From: Taxillus chinensis
Taxonomy: Eukaryota; Streptophyta; Magnoliopsida; Santalales; Loranthaceae
NCBI GenBank assembly: GCA_023512835.1
Contig: CM042090.1
Location: 48,749,321-48,813,320 of the forward strand
Length of the DNA stretch: 64,000 nt
Direction: 5' to 3'
Within the stretch, counting starts at the first letter, position 1, and each line of letters opens with the position of its first letter. The notes under the pieces are model-generated. The model did not search any database. It saw only the letters and a list, made by a program, of their open reading frames with translations, and had not been told where the DNA came from. This document shows positions 32,852 through 41,033 of this stretch, piece by piece. The position numbers were made by a program, and so were the translations under genes.

Positions 32852-33256
32852 TCAATAAACATTAAATTTGACGTCACTAGTTTGTATAACATCATTGATA
32901 TATGGGTCCAATTCAGCTAGTGCAGTCGAAACAGCTCTTATAACATGATTAATGCTAATAACTCCCACATTATCTAAATACTTCATTACATTGAATCGTA
33001 TCCGACCAATAAACGCCGAAGAAGTGGGTGTTAATCTGGTCCAGATCTCGAAGTTGATCCAACATTTGTGAATACAAAGTGATTTGCGTATATTATGGTT
33101 GAAGCGGATCTGGATAGTGATAATGTCATATGGGTCTCCGAAAGGCCTTTGGCGGTGACTGATTACCTTGAAATATAATGGATTCTTTACTAACCATATG
33201 TATTCGCCGCGGTCAGCCTGTTCGGAAGTTATCATATCGCCAGTCCTGTTATCCAT
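32852..33256 (-). CDS. C3: REn-like replication enhancer (C3), open reading frame
   Basis: 134 uninterrupted codons, the usual REn length. It starts MDNRTGDMITSEQA and ends in FNVY, with NPLYFKV, QRPFGDPYDIITIQI and YLDNVGVISINHVIRAV between. REn of begomo- and curtoviruses raises viral DNA accumulation and binds Rep and PCNA. It overlaps nothing intact: the gene lies just downstream of the broken Rep and converges with the movement-protein gene. It is the only viral gene without a visible lesion. Confidence 0.85.
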   Translation of the reverse strand: MDNRTGDMITSEQADRGEYIWLVKNPLYFKVISHRQRPFGDPYDIITIQIRFNHNIRKSLCIHKCWINFEIWTRLTPTSSAFIGRIRFNVMKYLDNVGVISINHVIRAVSTALAELDPYINDVIQTSDVKFNVY

Positions 33257-33286
33257 GCGTGTAGTATGAGATGAGCAATTCTGTAG

Positions 33287-34389
33287 TCAGGTTGATTCGC
33301 GTGGATCTTCGGTGTTGGTGTTATAAAGTGCTGATTGGATAAAGACGAACCAAGCATTTTGGACAGTCCAGTCTTTTAAAGATGCATTCTCAGGCTTCTC
33401 TAAGAAGTCTTTGTAGAGCTGGACCCGTCTCCTGGATTGCGAGCACGATTGAAGGGATCCCACCTTTGATGTGGACTGGTCGGCCATATTTGCGGTTGGA
33501 TTGCCGGTCTTTTTGTGCTCCTATCGAGATGTTTCCAATGCTTCAATTTTAAATAAGCGGGTTCGACGTCATCGATGACGTTATATTCGACGTCATTTGA
33601 GTAACTACGTGGATTAAAATCAAGATGACCACATATATAGTTATGTGGTCCTAATGATCTAGCCCACGCAGTTTTCCCGATTCTCTTTGGGACCTTCAAT
33701 AACTATAGATAATGGGCGATCAATATCTATACGCTTTCAAATCCATTATGAAAATCTGGTCGCGCAAAGATTATCCATAACAAATTGATCACCCAACCAT
33801 TGTTCTAGATCGTCCGGAATAATAAAAGAATTGTCTTGCCATTTTGGAATAAAAATGGCGGTGGCGGAGCAAATATCCTGTCGATGTTAGAAGAAATATT
33901 GTGGTATTCCAATAAAAAGGTTCTTGGATCCTTATCTCGAATGATCTGTAATGCCGACTCTTTTGACCCGGTGCTTAAAGCCTCGGCATACACGTCTTTA
34001 TTAGATTGATTACCGCCATTTGCAGATCGCCGGTCGGTCTGGAATTCACCATGTTGAATCGTGTCACCATCTTTGTCAAGGTACGCATTGACATCGGAAC
34101 TTGACCGTGCACCTTGGATGTGACAATGGAATGAGGTTGATTGGTGTGGAGAGACCAAATCAAAAATCCGTTGATTGTAACACTGAAACTTGCCCTCAAA
34201 TTGGATGAGAGCATGTATGTGTGGCTCCCCATTATCGTGAAATTCCCTGCAAACCTTAATGAATTTCTTATTGACGGGAGTCGGGATATTTTGCAATTGG
34301 GAGAGTGCTTCGTGTTTAGAAAGAGAGCAACGAGGGTATGTGAGGAAGAAATTCCGGGCAGTTACCCGAAATCGGCCGGCGGATGGCAT
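33287..34389 (-). pseudogene. C1: Geminivirus Rep (C1), several frameshifts
   Basis: The ATG at 34,389 (MPSAGRFRV) begins 195 open codons with rolling-circle motif I FLTYP (about 16-19), motif [10 protein letters not shown] (histidines 57 and 59), a GRS-like segment and motif III YLDK with the nicking tyrosine 103. A stop at 33,805 and a frameshift at about 33,690, in the Walker A loop, lead to a second frame with [13 protein letters not shown] and IDDVEP; a third frame (33,287-33,487) holds the C-terminus ([16 protein letters not shown]). Total span of about 367 codons equals a full-size Rep. No TrAP (C2) frame is recognisable in the overlap zone. Confidence 0.9.
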
Positions 34390-34408
34390 GTTTGGTAAAT
34401 AAGGGGTT

Positions 34409-34460
34409 AACACCAGTCGGAGCACTCAAAAAGTCCCCGGTTGATTTGGTGTTTTGGTGT
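34409..34460. promoter_or_regulatory. Iteron-like repeats and TATA next to Rep
   Basis: TTTGGTGT occurs twice in tandem (34,445-34,452 and 34,453-34,460) and an inverted ACACC core stands at 34,410-34,414. A TTTATA lies just beyond at about 34,465. GGTGT is a known geminivirus iteron core and this arrangement between Rep and the origin hairpin is typical. Confidence 0.7.
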
Positions 34461-34506
34461 TGAATTTATAGTAGGAGCCGCTCGATTGTACGCCACGTGA
34501 CACGTG

Positions 34507-34540
34507 TAGGTCATCCGGAATAATATTACCGGATGACCTA
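34507..34540. other. Geminivirus origin hairpin with TAATATTAC
   Basis: Perfect 12-bp arms TAGGTCATCCGG and CCGGATGACCTA enclose an A/T loop; the nonanucleotide TAATATTAC is at 34,521-34,529, where Rep nicks in geminiviruses. The stem is without a mismatch despite the decay of Rep. Confidence 0.95.
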
Positions 34541-34655
34541 CTCCCTCATCTGATGCAAAACGACGTCGTTTTGCAATGCGTAGGTAACATGGGCCCACCA
34601 ATGTAGTGCATCAAGTGGTGCGTGGTCCCTATTACTGGCGTATGATGTAAGTTTT

Positions 34656-34684
34656 CTCAGTGGCGTGTTGTTGAAGCCACTGAG
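34656..34684. other. Second hairpin 115 bp beyond the origin
   Basis: CTCAGTGGC and GCCACTGAG form a perfect 9-bp stem around an 11-nt loop. It stands between the origin and the first virion-sense ORFs. Role unknown; it could be a regulatory or chance structure. Confidence 0.5.
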
Positions 34685-34703
34685 GTCCGCACTACATTAA
34701 ATA

Positions 34704-34892
34704 ATGAAAAAGCGTGCTCGTAGTGGTGGAACAAGATCCGGATTTTACGGTGGACGGTGCAACTTTGGAATAAGATATAATATCTTAATGATTCCTTTGT
34801 CCGGAAGGAACATGTGGGATGTTCTATTAATGGGCCTCCATTTGTTGTCCTGGCGAGCCCGTAATGAATTTGGATTGCAGGGGTGTGTGTGA
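34704..34892 (+). other. Small virion-sense ORF, unrecognised
   Basis: 62 codons starting MKKRARSGGTRSG, basic at the N-terminus. I do not recognise it. It is the first ORF after the origin on the virion strand and may be chance or a decayed early gene. Confidence 0.25.
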
Positions 34893-35151
34893 AAAGTTTG
34901 CGAGGCCCGATTTATTTGCGTGGGTAGTTGGTTTTTTTGTGGGCTTACAATTGACTCTCGTGATATATCATGCTATACTCCTTAGAAAATTATCCAAGTT
35001 CTTACGGGCAGTTTGTGCAGATGTGCGTAGACCGATTTTTGTCGGATCAGTTATACCAGTGGAAGACAGTGGAGACTGTAACTCAGGGTCTAGTAAAGGA
35101 TTTCTGTCGAGTCGAAGGGGAGAAGATAAGGCAACTCCGGTGTCGAAGTAG
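34864..35151 (+). CDS. Small virion-sense ORF with a membrane segment
   Basis: 95 codons; residues about 18-41 (LFAWVVGFFVGLQLTLVIYHAILL) form a convincing hydrophobic helix. It is upstream of the coat protein, where several geminiviruses encode small movement-related proteins. No sequence match is claimed. It overlaps the V2-like frame below; most of it is repeated at 35,301-35,519. Confidence 0.45.
   Translation: MNLDCRGVCEKFARPDLFAWVVGFFVGLQLTLVIYHAILLRKLSKFLRAVCADVRRPIFVGSVIPVEDSGDCNSGSSKGFLSSRRGEDKATPVSK
34872..35090 (+). repeat. 219-bp viral direct repeat, first copy
   Basis: Begins GGATTGCAGGGGTGTGTG and ends ACTCAGGGTC; matches 35,301-35,519 with a single difference seen (TTAGAAAAT against TTATAAAAT). 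Confidence 0.95.
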
Positions 35152-35236
35152 GAAGGTCAGTCATTCTTCGGATTATCGGGTTAAACGTGTAGCTATTCGT
35201 GAGTTAGAGCATTTAATCAGGGATGGATGGAATGGG
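34970..35236 (+). CDS. V2-position ORF upstream of and overlapping CP start
   Basis: An open frame beginning MLYSLENYPSSYGQF with a basic tail (RCRSRKVSHSS). On the circular molecule it would run over the coat-protein start, as V2 (pre-coat) genes do in Old World geminiviruses. Here it reads through the 61-bp redundancy into rearranged sequence. Its identity as V2 rests on position only. Confidence 0.4.
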
Positions 35237-35237
35237 G
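35177..35237 (+). repeat. 61-bp terminal redundancy of the virus insert, right copy
   Basis: Identical to 30,993-31,053. Directly after it come pieces with TTGATTGGTGTGGA that match a short Rep segment near 34,137-34,150, so the sequence to the right is recombined. Confidence 0.9.
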
Positions 35238-35300
35238 TTGATTGGTGTGGAACAGTTTATTGGTGTGGAATGGGGTTGATTGGTGTGGAGAAGATAACTG

Positions 35301-35519
35301 GGATTGCAGGGGTGTGTGTGAAAAGTTTGCGAGGCCCGATTTATTTGCGTGGGTAGTTGGTTTTTTTGTGGGCTTACAATTGACTCTCGTGATATATCAT
35401 GCTATACTCCTTATAAAATTATCCAAGTTCTTACGGGCAGTTTGTGCAGATGTGCGTAGACCGATTTTTGTCGGATCAGTTATACCAGTGGAAGACAGTG
35501 GAGACTGTAACTCAGGGTC
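35301..35519 (+). repeat. 219-bp viral direct repeat, second copy
   Basis: Near-identical to 34,872-35,090; shows a local duplication of the upstream virion-sense region. Confidence 0.95.
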
Positions 35520-35583
35520 CAGCTGATGGATGTTTATCGATGACGTTATATTCAACTTACATATGATTACCGCGGCGAATACA

Positions 35584-35860
35584 TATCTATAGTCTCCAAT
35601 TTCGAGTCACCAATACCTTCACGACGTGACCGACTACATGAGATATCGACAACATCCTTGACAAAGCCCAATAAATCCCGAGGCTCAACCACTACAACAG
35701 AAGCGGAACCCGTAATGGTATCCACGGGCCGATTATGGCCCACTTGACTAACCGAGGGCCCAATATCCGAACACATGTCCGAAGGCTCCTCAATCAGCCG
35801 AGGCCCATTGAGACTAAGACGAGGGCCCAAACGGTGATCCAAATCAATTGATGTCTCGCC
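35584..35860 (-). repeat. Inverted copy of the movement-protein 3' part
   Basis: Reverse complement of 32,413-32,689 with one more base than the direct copy (near 35,806). Its reading frame is open over the indel (35,567-35,878 minus), so the direct copy holds a 1-nt deletion. Confidence 0.9.
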
Positions 35861-35919
35861 TAACCGGGCCCATTCCACACCAATAAACTGTGATCTAATT
35901 GGTGTGCATCCCGTCTATA

Positions 35920-37153
35920 GAAAAGGGATCCGAGGAGAATTTCAAAGATTATGCACGAAGATGGCGAGAGGCCGCTGTGGAGGTCCAACCTCCTCTTACC
36001 GAAAGAGAACTCACCACTCTTTTTATCAACACACTAAAAGGCGTATACTACGAGAAGTTGATAGGTAACGTCTCCAACAGCTTTGCAAACTTGGTTGCAT
36101 CTGGTGAACGTGTAGAAAGTGGAATTAAAGGAGGAAAGCTAAAGGGCGATGCAGCTGAGGCATCAAAACGATTTCAACCACCAACAAAAAAGAAGGAAAA
36201 CGAAACCAACCTAGTATACCCATCACACCCGCCGATACAACCAACATTCTACCAAGCACCAAGGTACTATAGAGGGTCACCAGTAGCTGCCTATCTTTGC
36301 ACCACCTCCCCAATTCATGCCATACTTGCCACAGGGAGGGGTTCCATTTCCATACCCAATGACACCAAATCCGTTTCAACCAAGAGCACCTTACGCAGAG
36401 CAACCAAAGCCAGCAACTCAGGAAGGACCAGGAGCCTCATTCCAAGGATAGGGGCAACCAAGGGCCCCGACCCAGTAAGCAGGAGTGAATCAGGCTTCTC
36501 GTCGGCCACGACAAGAGTTTGATCCCATTCCAATGACTTATGCGGAATTATACCCCAAGCTCTTAGAGGCAAGGATGGTAACCCCTATACCCTTGGGAGA
36601 AATAAAGATGCCTCCCCCGGCCTGGTATAAGCCAGAGGCCAGATGTGAATATCATGCAGGTGGAGCAGGACATGATATCGAAAACTGTATAACATTTAAA
36701 AGGAAGGTTCAGGCATTAAAGGATGCAAAGTGGCTGGATTTTTCCGCACTGGCTGGGACACCAAATGTGAACAGTAATCCGCTTCCAGAACATTCCCATG
36801 ACGTGGCCAGTATCACAACAGAAGAACGACTAGATAAGGTTTCACAAATACAAATGGAGAAAAGCTACTTGTTTAACCTGTTGCAGGAATATGGATATAT
36901 ACATGCTCCCGACGCATTGAAGACAAAGAAGGGGACAGAGTTGGAGAAAGAATGCCTTTATCACAAAATGTCACAGGGGCATGACATCGAACACTGTAGC
37001 GAGTTTGCTAGCATGGTACAAAAGCTCATGGACCAAAGGATGATCGAATTCTCAAGAGGAGGAACGGATAACCAAAGCCACATGATCCAAGGAGATGATA
37101 ATGATCCACGAGAAATCGCCATGGGTGCCAACACCCCTTGTCTTAAATGTTAA
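35920..37153 (+). pseudogene. Ogre B gag, C-terminal part
   Basis: Resumes with KGSEENFKDYARRWREAA, matching element A at 16,500-16,560. The matrix/capsid end (LFINTLKGVYYEKLIG) is followed near 36,290-36,480 by a frameshift, then by two knuckle-like motifs CEYHAGGAGHDIENC and CLYHKMSQGHDIEHC (C-x2-H-x6/7-H-x4-C). The frame ends with a stop at 37,153 before the linker. Confidence 0.85.
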
Positions 37154-38690
37154 GGCTCCGAAGATCCCGCTACTGCCACATAGAATCAAGCCTCTCACTA
37201 TCCATGCCTCAAGTCTCGTGCCAGACAAGGGGGAGAGAACCGAAATCCCATAACCACCGCATGGAATTGCACCTCTCACCATAGGTGTTCCTGCTCCTTT
37301 CCCTTATAAAACTGATAAGGCAGTCCCATGGAACTACAGTTGTGAAGTAGTCCAGGGAACCGTAGCAGAAAAGAAGACCAGGAGCGGTCGGGCATATGCC
37401 CCTCATATGGCTGACAAAGCAAGGAAGGAAAAAGCTGTAGAACTAGACATTGGGCCAACACTGGAGGCAATGAGGAAAGAAACACCAATCACTGAAGAAG
37501 AGACCATGGAATTTTTAAAACTCATGAAACAAAGCGAGTATAATATTGTGGATCAACTAAGTCGACAACCGGCTCGCATCTCCTTGCTCTCATTAATAAT
37601 GGATTCCCAACCTCACCGGGAAGCACTGCTGAAAGTTCTAAGCCAAGCCTACGTTCCACCGACTGTCTCAGTGGCAAATGTTGATGGAATCGCCAGTAAC
37701 CTCATCATGAACAACGTCATTAGCTTTGGAGATGACGAGCTACCCCAAGAAGGAAAGGGGCACATAAAAGCTTTATACATTACAGTCAAATGTAAGGAGC
37801 ATACCATAGCCCGAGTACTCATTGACAACGGCTCTGCCTTGAACATTATGCCCTTGCATATACTGCAGCAACTTCCAATCGACGCATCCTATATGCGTCC
37901 CTGTACGATGAAAGTACGAGCATTCGATGGAGGAAAGTGTGACGTGGTGGGAACTTTGGATGTTCCACTCATGATTGGGCGAACTACTTTTACGGTGGAA
38001 TTTCAGGTGATGGACATCACGCCATATTACAGCTGTTTGTTGGGAAGACCCTGGATCCACATGGCAGGAGCGGTGCCATCAAGTCTCCATCAGAAGATGA
38101 AGTTTGTAATGGGGGACCAGCTCATCTGCATCTCTAGAGAGACAAGTTTCCTCGTCACCAAACCAGCATCAGTTCCTTATATTGAAAGCAACGAAGATGT
38201 GCCAGAATGCTCCTATCGGGCTTTTGAGATGGTGAATGTCGCTTCTGCCCCAGACCATCGCCTCTCAAAGGCAGCAAAAATGGTTGCAGCCACTATGATC
38301 AAACAGGGGTACAAACCGGTGCAAGGATTAGGCCTGACAGCTCAAGGGATTCAGAAACCCCTGACCATCCGAGAAAATACCCAAAAGTTTGGACTAGGTT
38401 ACGTCCCTACAAAAGCTGACAGACAGAGGGAAGCTATCAAGAAGTGGGAAGTCAGAATGGCAAGATTGCAGAAAAGGCCAGTACAAGAAGAAAGGAGAAG
38501 CTTCCCCACCTTAAATGTTACATTCCGGAGTGGAGGGTTTATCCATAAGAGCCAACCTGAGCCCAAGACGGGGACTGTAGCCGTATTGGACACAAATGAG
38601 CATGCACCAAGCGAGATGGTTCAGTTAGTGCGAGAGGATCCCAACCAACCATTGAACAATTGGACCAGCCTGGACCTCCCCATAATGTAA
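37154..38690 (+). CDS. Ogre B protease with G-patch
   Basis: A short broken linker (37,154-37,406) precedes a 427-codon open frame (37,407-38,690). It contains FLKLMKQSEYN, the active-site-like VLIDNGSALN (DNG rather than DTG/DSG, seen also in other Ogre proteases from memory), LLGRPWIH, and a G-patch around MIKQGYKPVQGLGLTAQG with FGLGYVPTKAD. Two glycines of the G-patch differ from copy A (PGQGLGPK there). It ends in DLPIM at a TAA. The protease processes gag-pro-pol. Confidence 0.88.
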
Positions 38691-38911
38691 TGCTTACGGG
38701 TCGCTGGGATTTAATGTATTCTATTTTAGTGTACTTTGAAGATGTGAACATTTGTTTTTCCTTAAACCTTCCAATAAAATGTGTTTTTCAAAATCTTTCA
38801 TGGTGCATTCCATTCATAACATATGCATATCATATTTGGTTACCAACTTGTCATTCTCTTATAAGCAGGTATCATAATGTCAATGAAAACATAGTATGCG
38901 AAGGCGAAACG
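38691..38911 (+). other. Pro-pol spacer of Ogre B, possible intron
   Basis: Non-coding; has a pyrimidine-rich CATTCTCTTATAAGCAG ending in a good 3' splice-site consensus at about 38,868, followed by GTATCATAATGTCAATG. Ogre elements are known to splice here. A 5' site is not evident. Cut at 38,911 by the outer element. Confidence 0.45.
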
Positions 38912-38993
38912 TGTAAGGACTCGTACCTTGAGTTAGTCACAGTTTTGCCTTCTGAGTAGAGTTTTTCTAGATTTTGACCTAGTGAATGGACTC

Positions 38994-39423
38994 CAATGAA
39001 TTCACGTGCAAAAGGAAAGATGCTTAGAATGATGTCCTCTATCTACCACAGAAGTTTCAGGCCAAACAGACGTGTATGTGAGGTGCACGTGAAATGGGTC
39101 CAATTCACGTGCAAGTATGGTTGTCTTCTACATGATGCAAGGAGGCTAGGGGTGAAGTTTGAGCACATTTGGAGTGCATTTGGAGTTGCACGTGAATTGG
39201 GGAATTCACGTGCAAATTGGCGTGCAGACATGTTTTTGCATGGTTACCTTGGTTTTGTCATTCTAATCATCTTTTCCCAAAGGACCATGTTGGAATTGTG
39301 AATATTTTGGTGTGTATGGATGTCGAAAGGTCATAGCTTGTTCCATCAAAACTACGTCGTTTTGATGCTGGGATTCACTTAATCAAAACTACGTCGTTTT
39401 GATGTTGTGTTGTCTATATAAGG
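38994..39423 (+). promoter_or_regulatory. LTR promoter: G-boxes, ACGT palindromes, TATA
   Basis: Five CACGTG G-boxes lie between 39,000 and 39,215, two of them inside a perfect inverted repeat with 13-bp arms (39,186-39,198 and 39,203-39,215). Two 22-bp palindromes with arms ATCAAAAC/GTTTTGAT around an ACGT core stand at 39,345-39,366 and 39,382-39,403. CTATATAAGG at 39,414-39,423 is the TATA box. Corresponding TATA boxes: 43,326-43,335 and 59,477-59,486 (minus), 46,275-46,284 and 53,513-53,522 (plus). G-boxes and ACGT cores are bound by bZIP/bHLH factors in plants; use here is inferred. Confidence 0.7.
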
Positions 39424-39474
39424 AGGAGAAGCCCCTCTGTTTTAGGTTTAGGGTTTGTTGCTCCACCAGCCGTC

Positions 39475-39531
<57 letters not shown>

Positions 39532-40007
39532 AGGAGAGCTTCTGGTGGCTGCCGGAGCGTCTTGCGTGGGTGGTCGGAGTCTTGCGTGGAAGCGGGAGCA
39601 GGAGAACACACAAGGTAGGGTTCTGTTCTTCCTAAATCCTCCCCTGTCCTAGGGTTCTAGGGCAGATTGTAGAGTTATATCTGTTTATATATACATATGT
39701 AATCCATATAGGTGTGATCTCCTATATGGATGTTGGCCTTCAGTGGCATTTTGGTGTGATTCTGTGGATTACATGCTATATGTTTGATGAAAAGCCTGTG
39801 AATATAGCTGTGTGTATATGCCCATTACGTGTTTGGTAATATGCCTGTGTGGCTGGACTTGTGATTTAGTGTATGTATGTATCTTTGGGTGTTTGCTCTT
39901 TTGCCTGAATGGCTGGGATTGTGCACTTGTGAACGGGTGCACACCAAGTGTTTGGTTTTATGCTTGGGTGACTGTGGTGTGTGTTGTGTGCATGACTGTG
40001 CTATCTG

Positions 40008-40138
40008 GCCTGAAGAGGCGGTTAAACTACTTTGCCTGAGAGGCGGTTAAACCAGTGGCCTGAAGAGGCGGTTAAACTACTTTGCCTGAGAGGCGGTTAA
40101 ATCAGTGGCCTGAAGAGGCGGTTAAACTACTTGCTTGA
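40008..40138 (+). repeat. Minisatellite AGGCGGTTAAAC in outer LTR
   Basis: Alternating GCCTGAAGAGGCGGTTAAAC and GCCTGAGAGGCGGTTAAA units, five in all. The inner and middle LTRs have a different, 36-bp repeat at this place. Confidence 0.9.
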
Positions 40139-40628
40139 GATGTGTTTTGTTAGCCTGTGTGGCAGTGGAAGATTGTAATTGTTGATGTGGTTGTTATTAT
40201 GTCTGTTGAAATTATTGTAACACGACACTGCACTTGTACACATGGCATGTAGATGCTAGGAGCATGGGATGGGTTGGGGAGACATGATCCCTACTTGGCC
40301 GTGGTTGCTCACCCCTCCTACTGTGTTTGTTTTCTAGGGACTTACAGGCGTTAGGTGGATACACCAAGGTGGAAGACCATAATTATTTTTACTCTCTTCC
40401 ATTTATGTTTTGTTTTTCTTATGGGAATTGATGTAACCCCAGTGGGGAAAGGATTTTGTTGTAATAAACTGGTTTGGATTGCTTTTAATGAACATTACTT
40501 TCTTGAATGTTGTGAATGTTTAAAATGTGATATTCTTGGTTTGTATCCTAACCCCTTTGCCCTCCGTGTGGGTAAAAAGGGAGTCACATACCGGCTTCCT
40601 CGGGTTGGAAATCCGGGGCGTGACAATA

Positions 40629-40640
40629 TGGTATCAGAGC
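40629..40640 (+). other. Primer-binding site of outer element
   Basis: TGGTATCAGAGC, three bases after the LTR end, initiator tRNA-Met type. Confidence 0.9.
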
Positions 40641-41033
40641 ATGGTCTAGTTGGCCTAGGGTAGTGGGCGAACCTGGTTATCCTAAGTCCTTTGGAGGAGC
40701 CTGGAGGGACATGCCTGATCAACATGGTCCTCTTTGAGCCTCCAAGGTGTACTTAGGGTAGTCCAGTCTTGTGGTAGGATTTGCATGCATTGGCATTAGG
40801 GCACTAGTTGCATTTGCTGTGAATGTGTGCTGAACTGTGGATAAGATCATATGATTAAGTGAAATGTGCAACTCTGATTTGTTTGGCAATGCGTACTGAA
40901 CTGTGAAATGTGATTGATACATTGTATGTGTGTAATGTCATGTGATAGTGGAATTGATCAGTGGGGTAGAGGTAGTGACGCGATAGATTATAAAATTGTT
41001 TTGACGTTGTGCTTCTTACTTCGTGTAGTAAGA
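40641..41033 (+). other. Leader of outer element
   Basis: Non-coding leader before gag; homologous to 47,468-47,884 and, inverted, to 57,870-58,264. Nothing else seen. Confidence 0.6.

Larger units (their letters stand above)
30911..35919. mobile_element. Endogenous geminivirus insert, slightly more than one unit, rearranged
   Basis: About 5.0 kb of sequence foreign to the retrotransposon lies exactly between two halves of gag. It encodes relatives of geminivirus CP, movement protein, REn and Rep and carries a TAATATTAC hairpin. A 61-bp perfect repeat (30,993-31,053 and 35,177-35,237) shows more than a full circle was inserted and implies a unit of about 4,184 bp. The right end carries a duplicated and an inverted virus segment. 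Comparison with element A shows that about 20-27 bp of gag were lost at the site. Nothing here looks able to express a full viral set: CP, MP and Rep are all broken. Confidence 0.93.
24533..38911 (+). mobile_element. Ogre-like element B, 5' part, interrupted
   Basis: Same organisation as element A on the other strand: LTR, primer site, extra ORF, gag, protease and G-patch. Geminivirus DNA (30,911-35,919) interrupts gag. At 38,911 it is cut by the outer chromodomain element; RT, RNase H and integrase should follow beyond that element, outside this window. Extra ORF and protease frames are better preserved than in A. Confidence 0.9.
38912..40625 (+). repeat. 5' LTR of outer element
   Basis: 1,714 bp, TGTAAGGACTCG...GGGGCGTGACA; matches 63,167 to the window end in the part visible. 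It contains a G-box-rich upstream part, two ACGT palindromes, a TATA box, a long GA run (about 39,476-39,530) and a minisatellite of AGGCGGTTAAAC units. Confidence 0.95.

Noticed and set aside
39001..39301. 101-codon ORF MNSRAKGKMLRMM repeated in most LTR copies
   Set aside because: It is open in several LTRs because those copies are recent; it covers the G-box promoter region and shows no domain. Transcription would start downstream of it.
39414..39650. Arginine/glutamate and serine/leucine repeat ORFs over the GA run
   Set aside because: Simple-sequence translation of (GA)n in the LTR.
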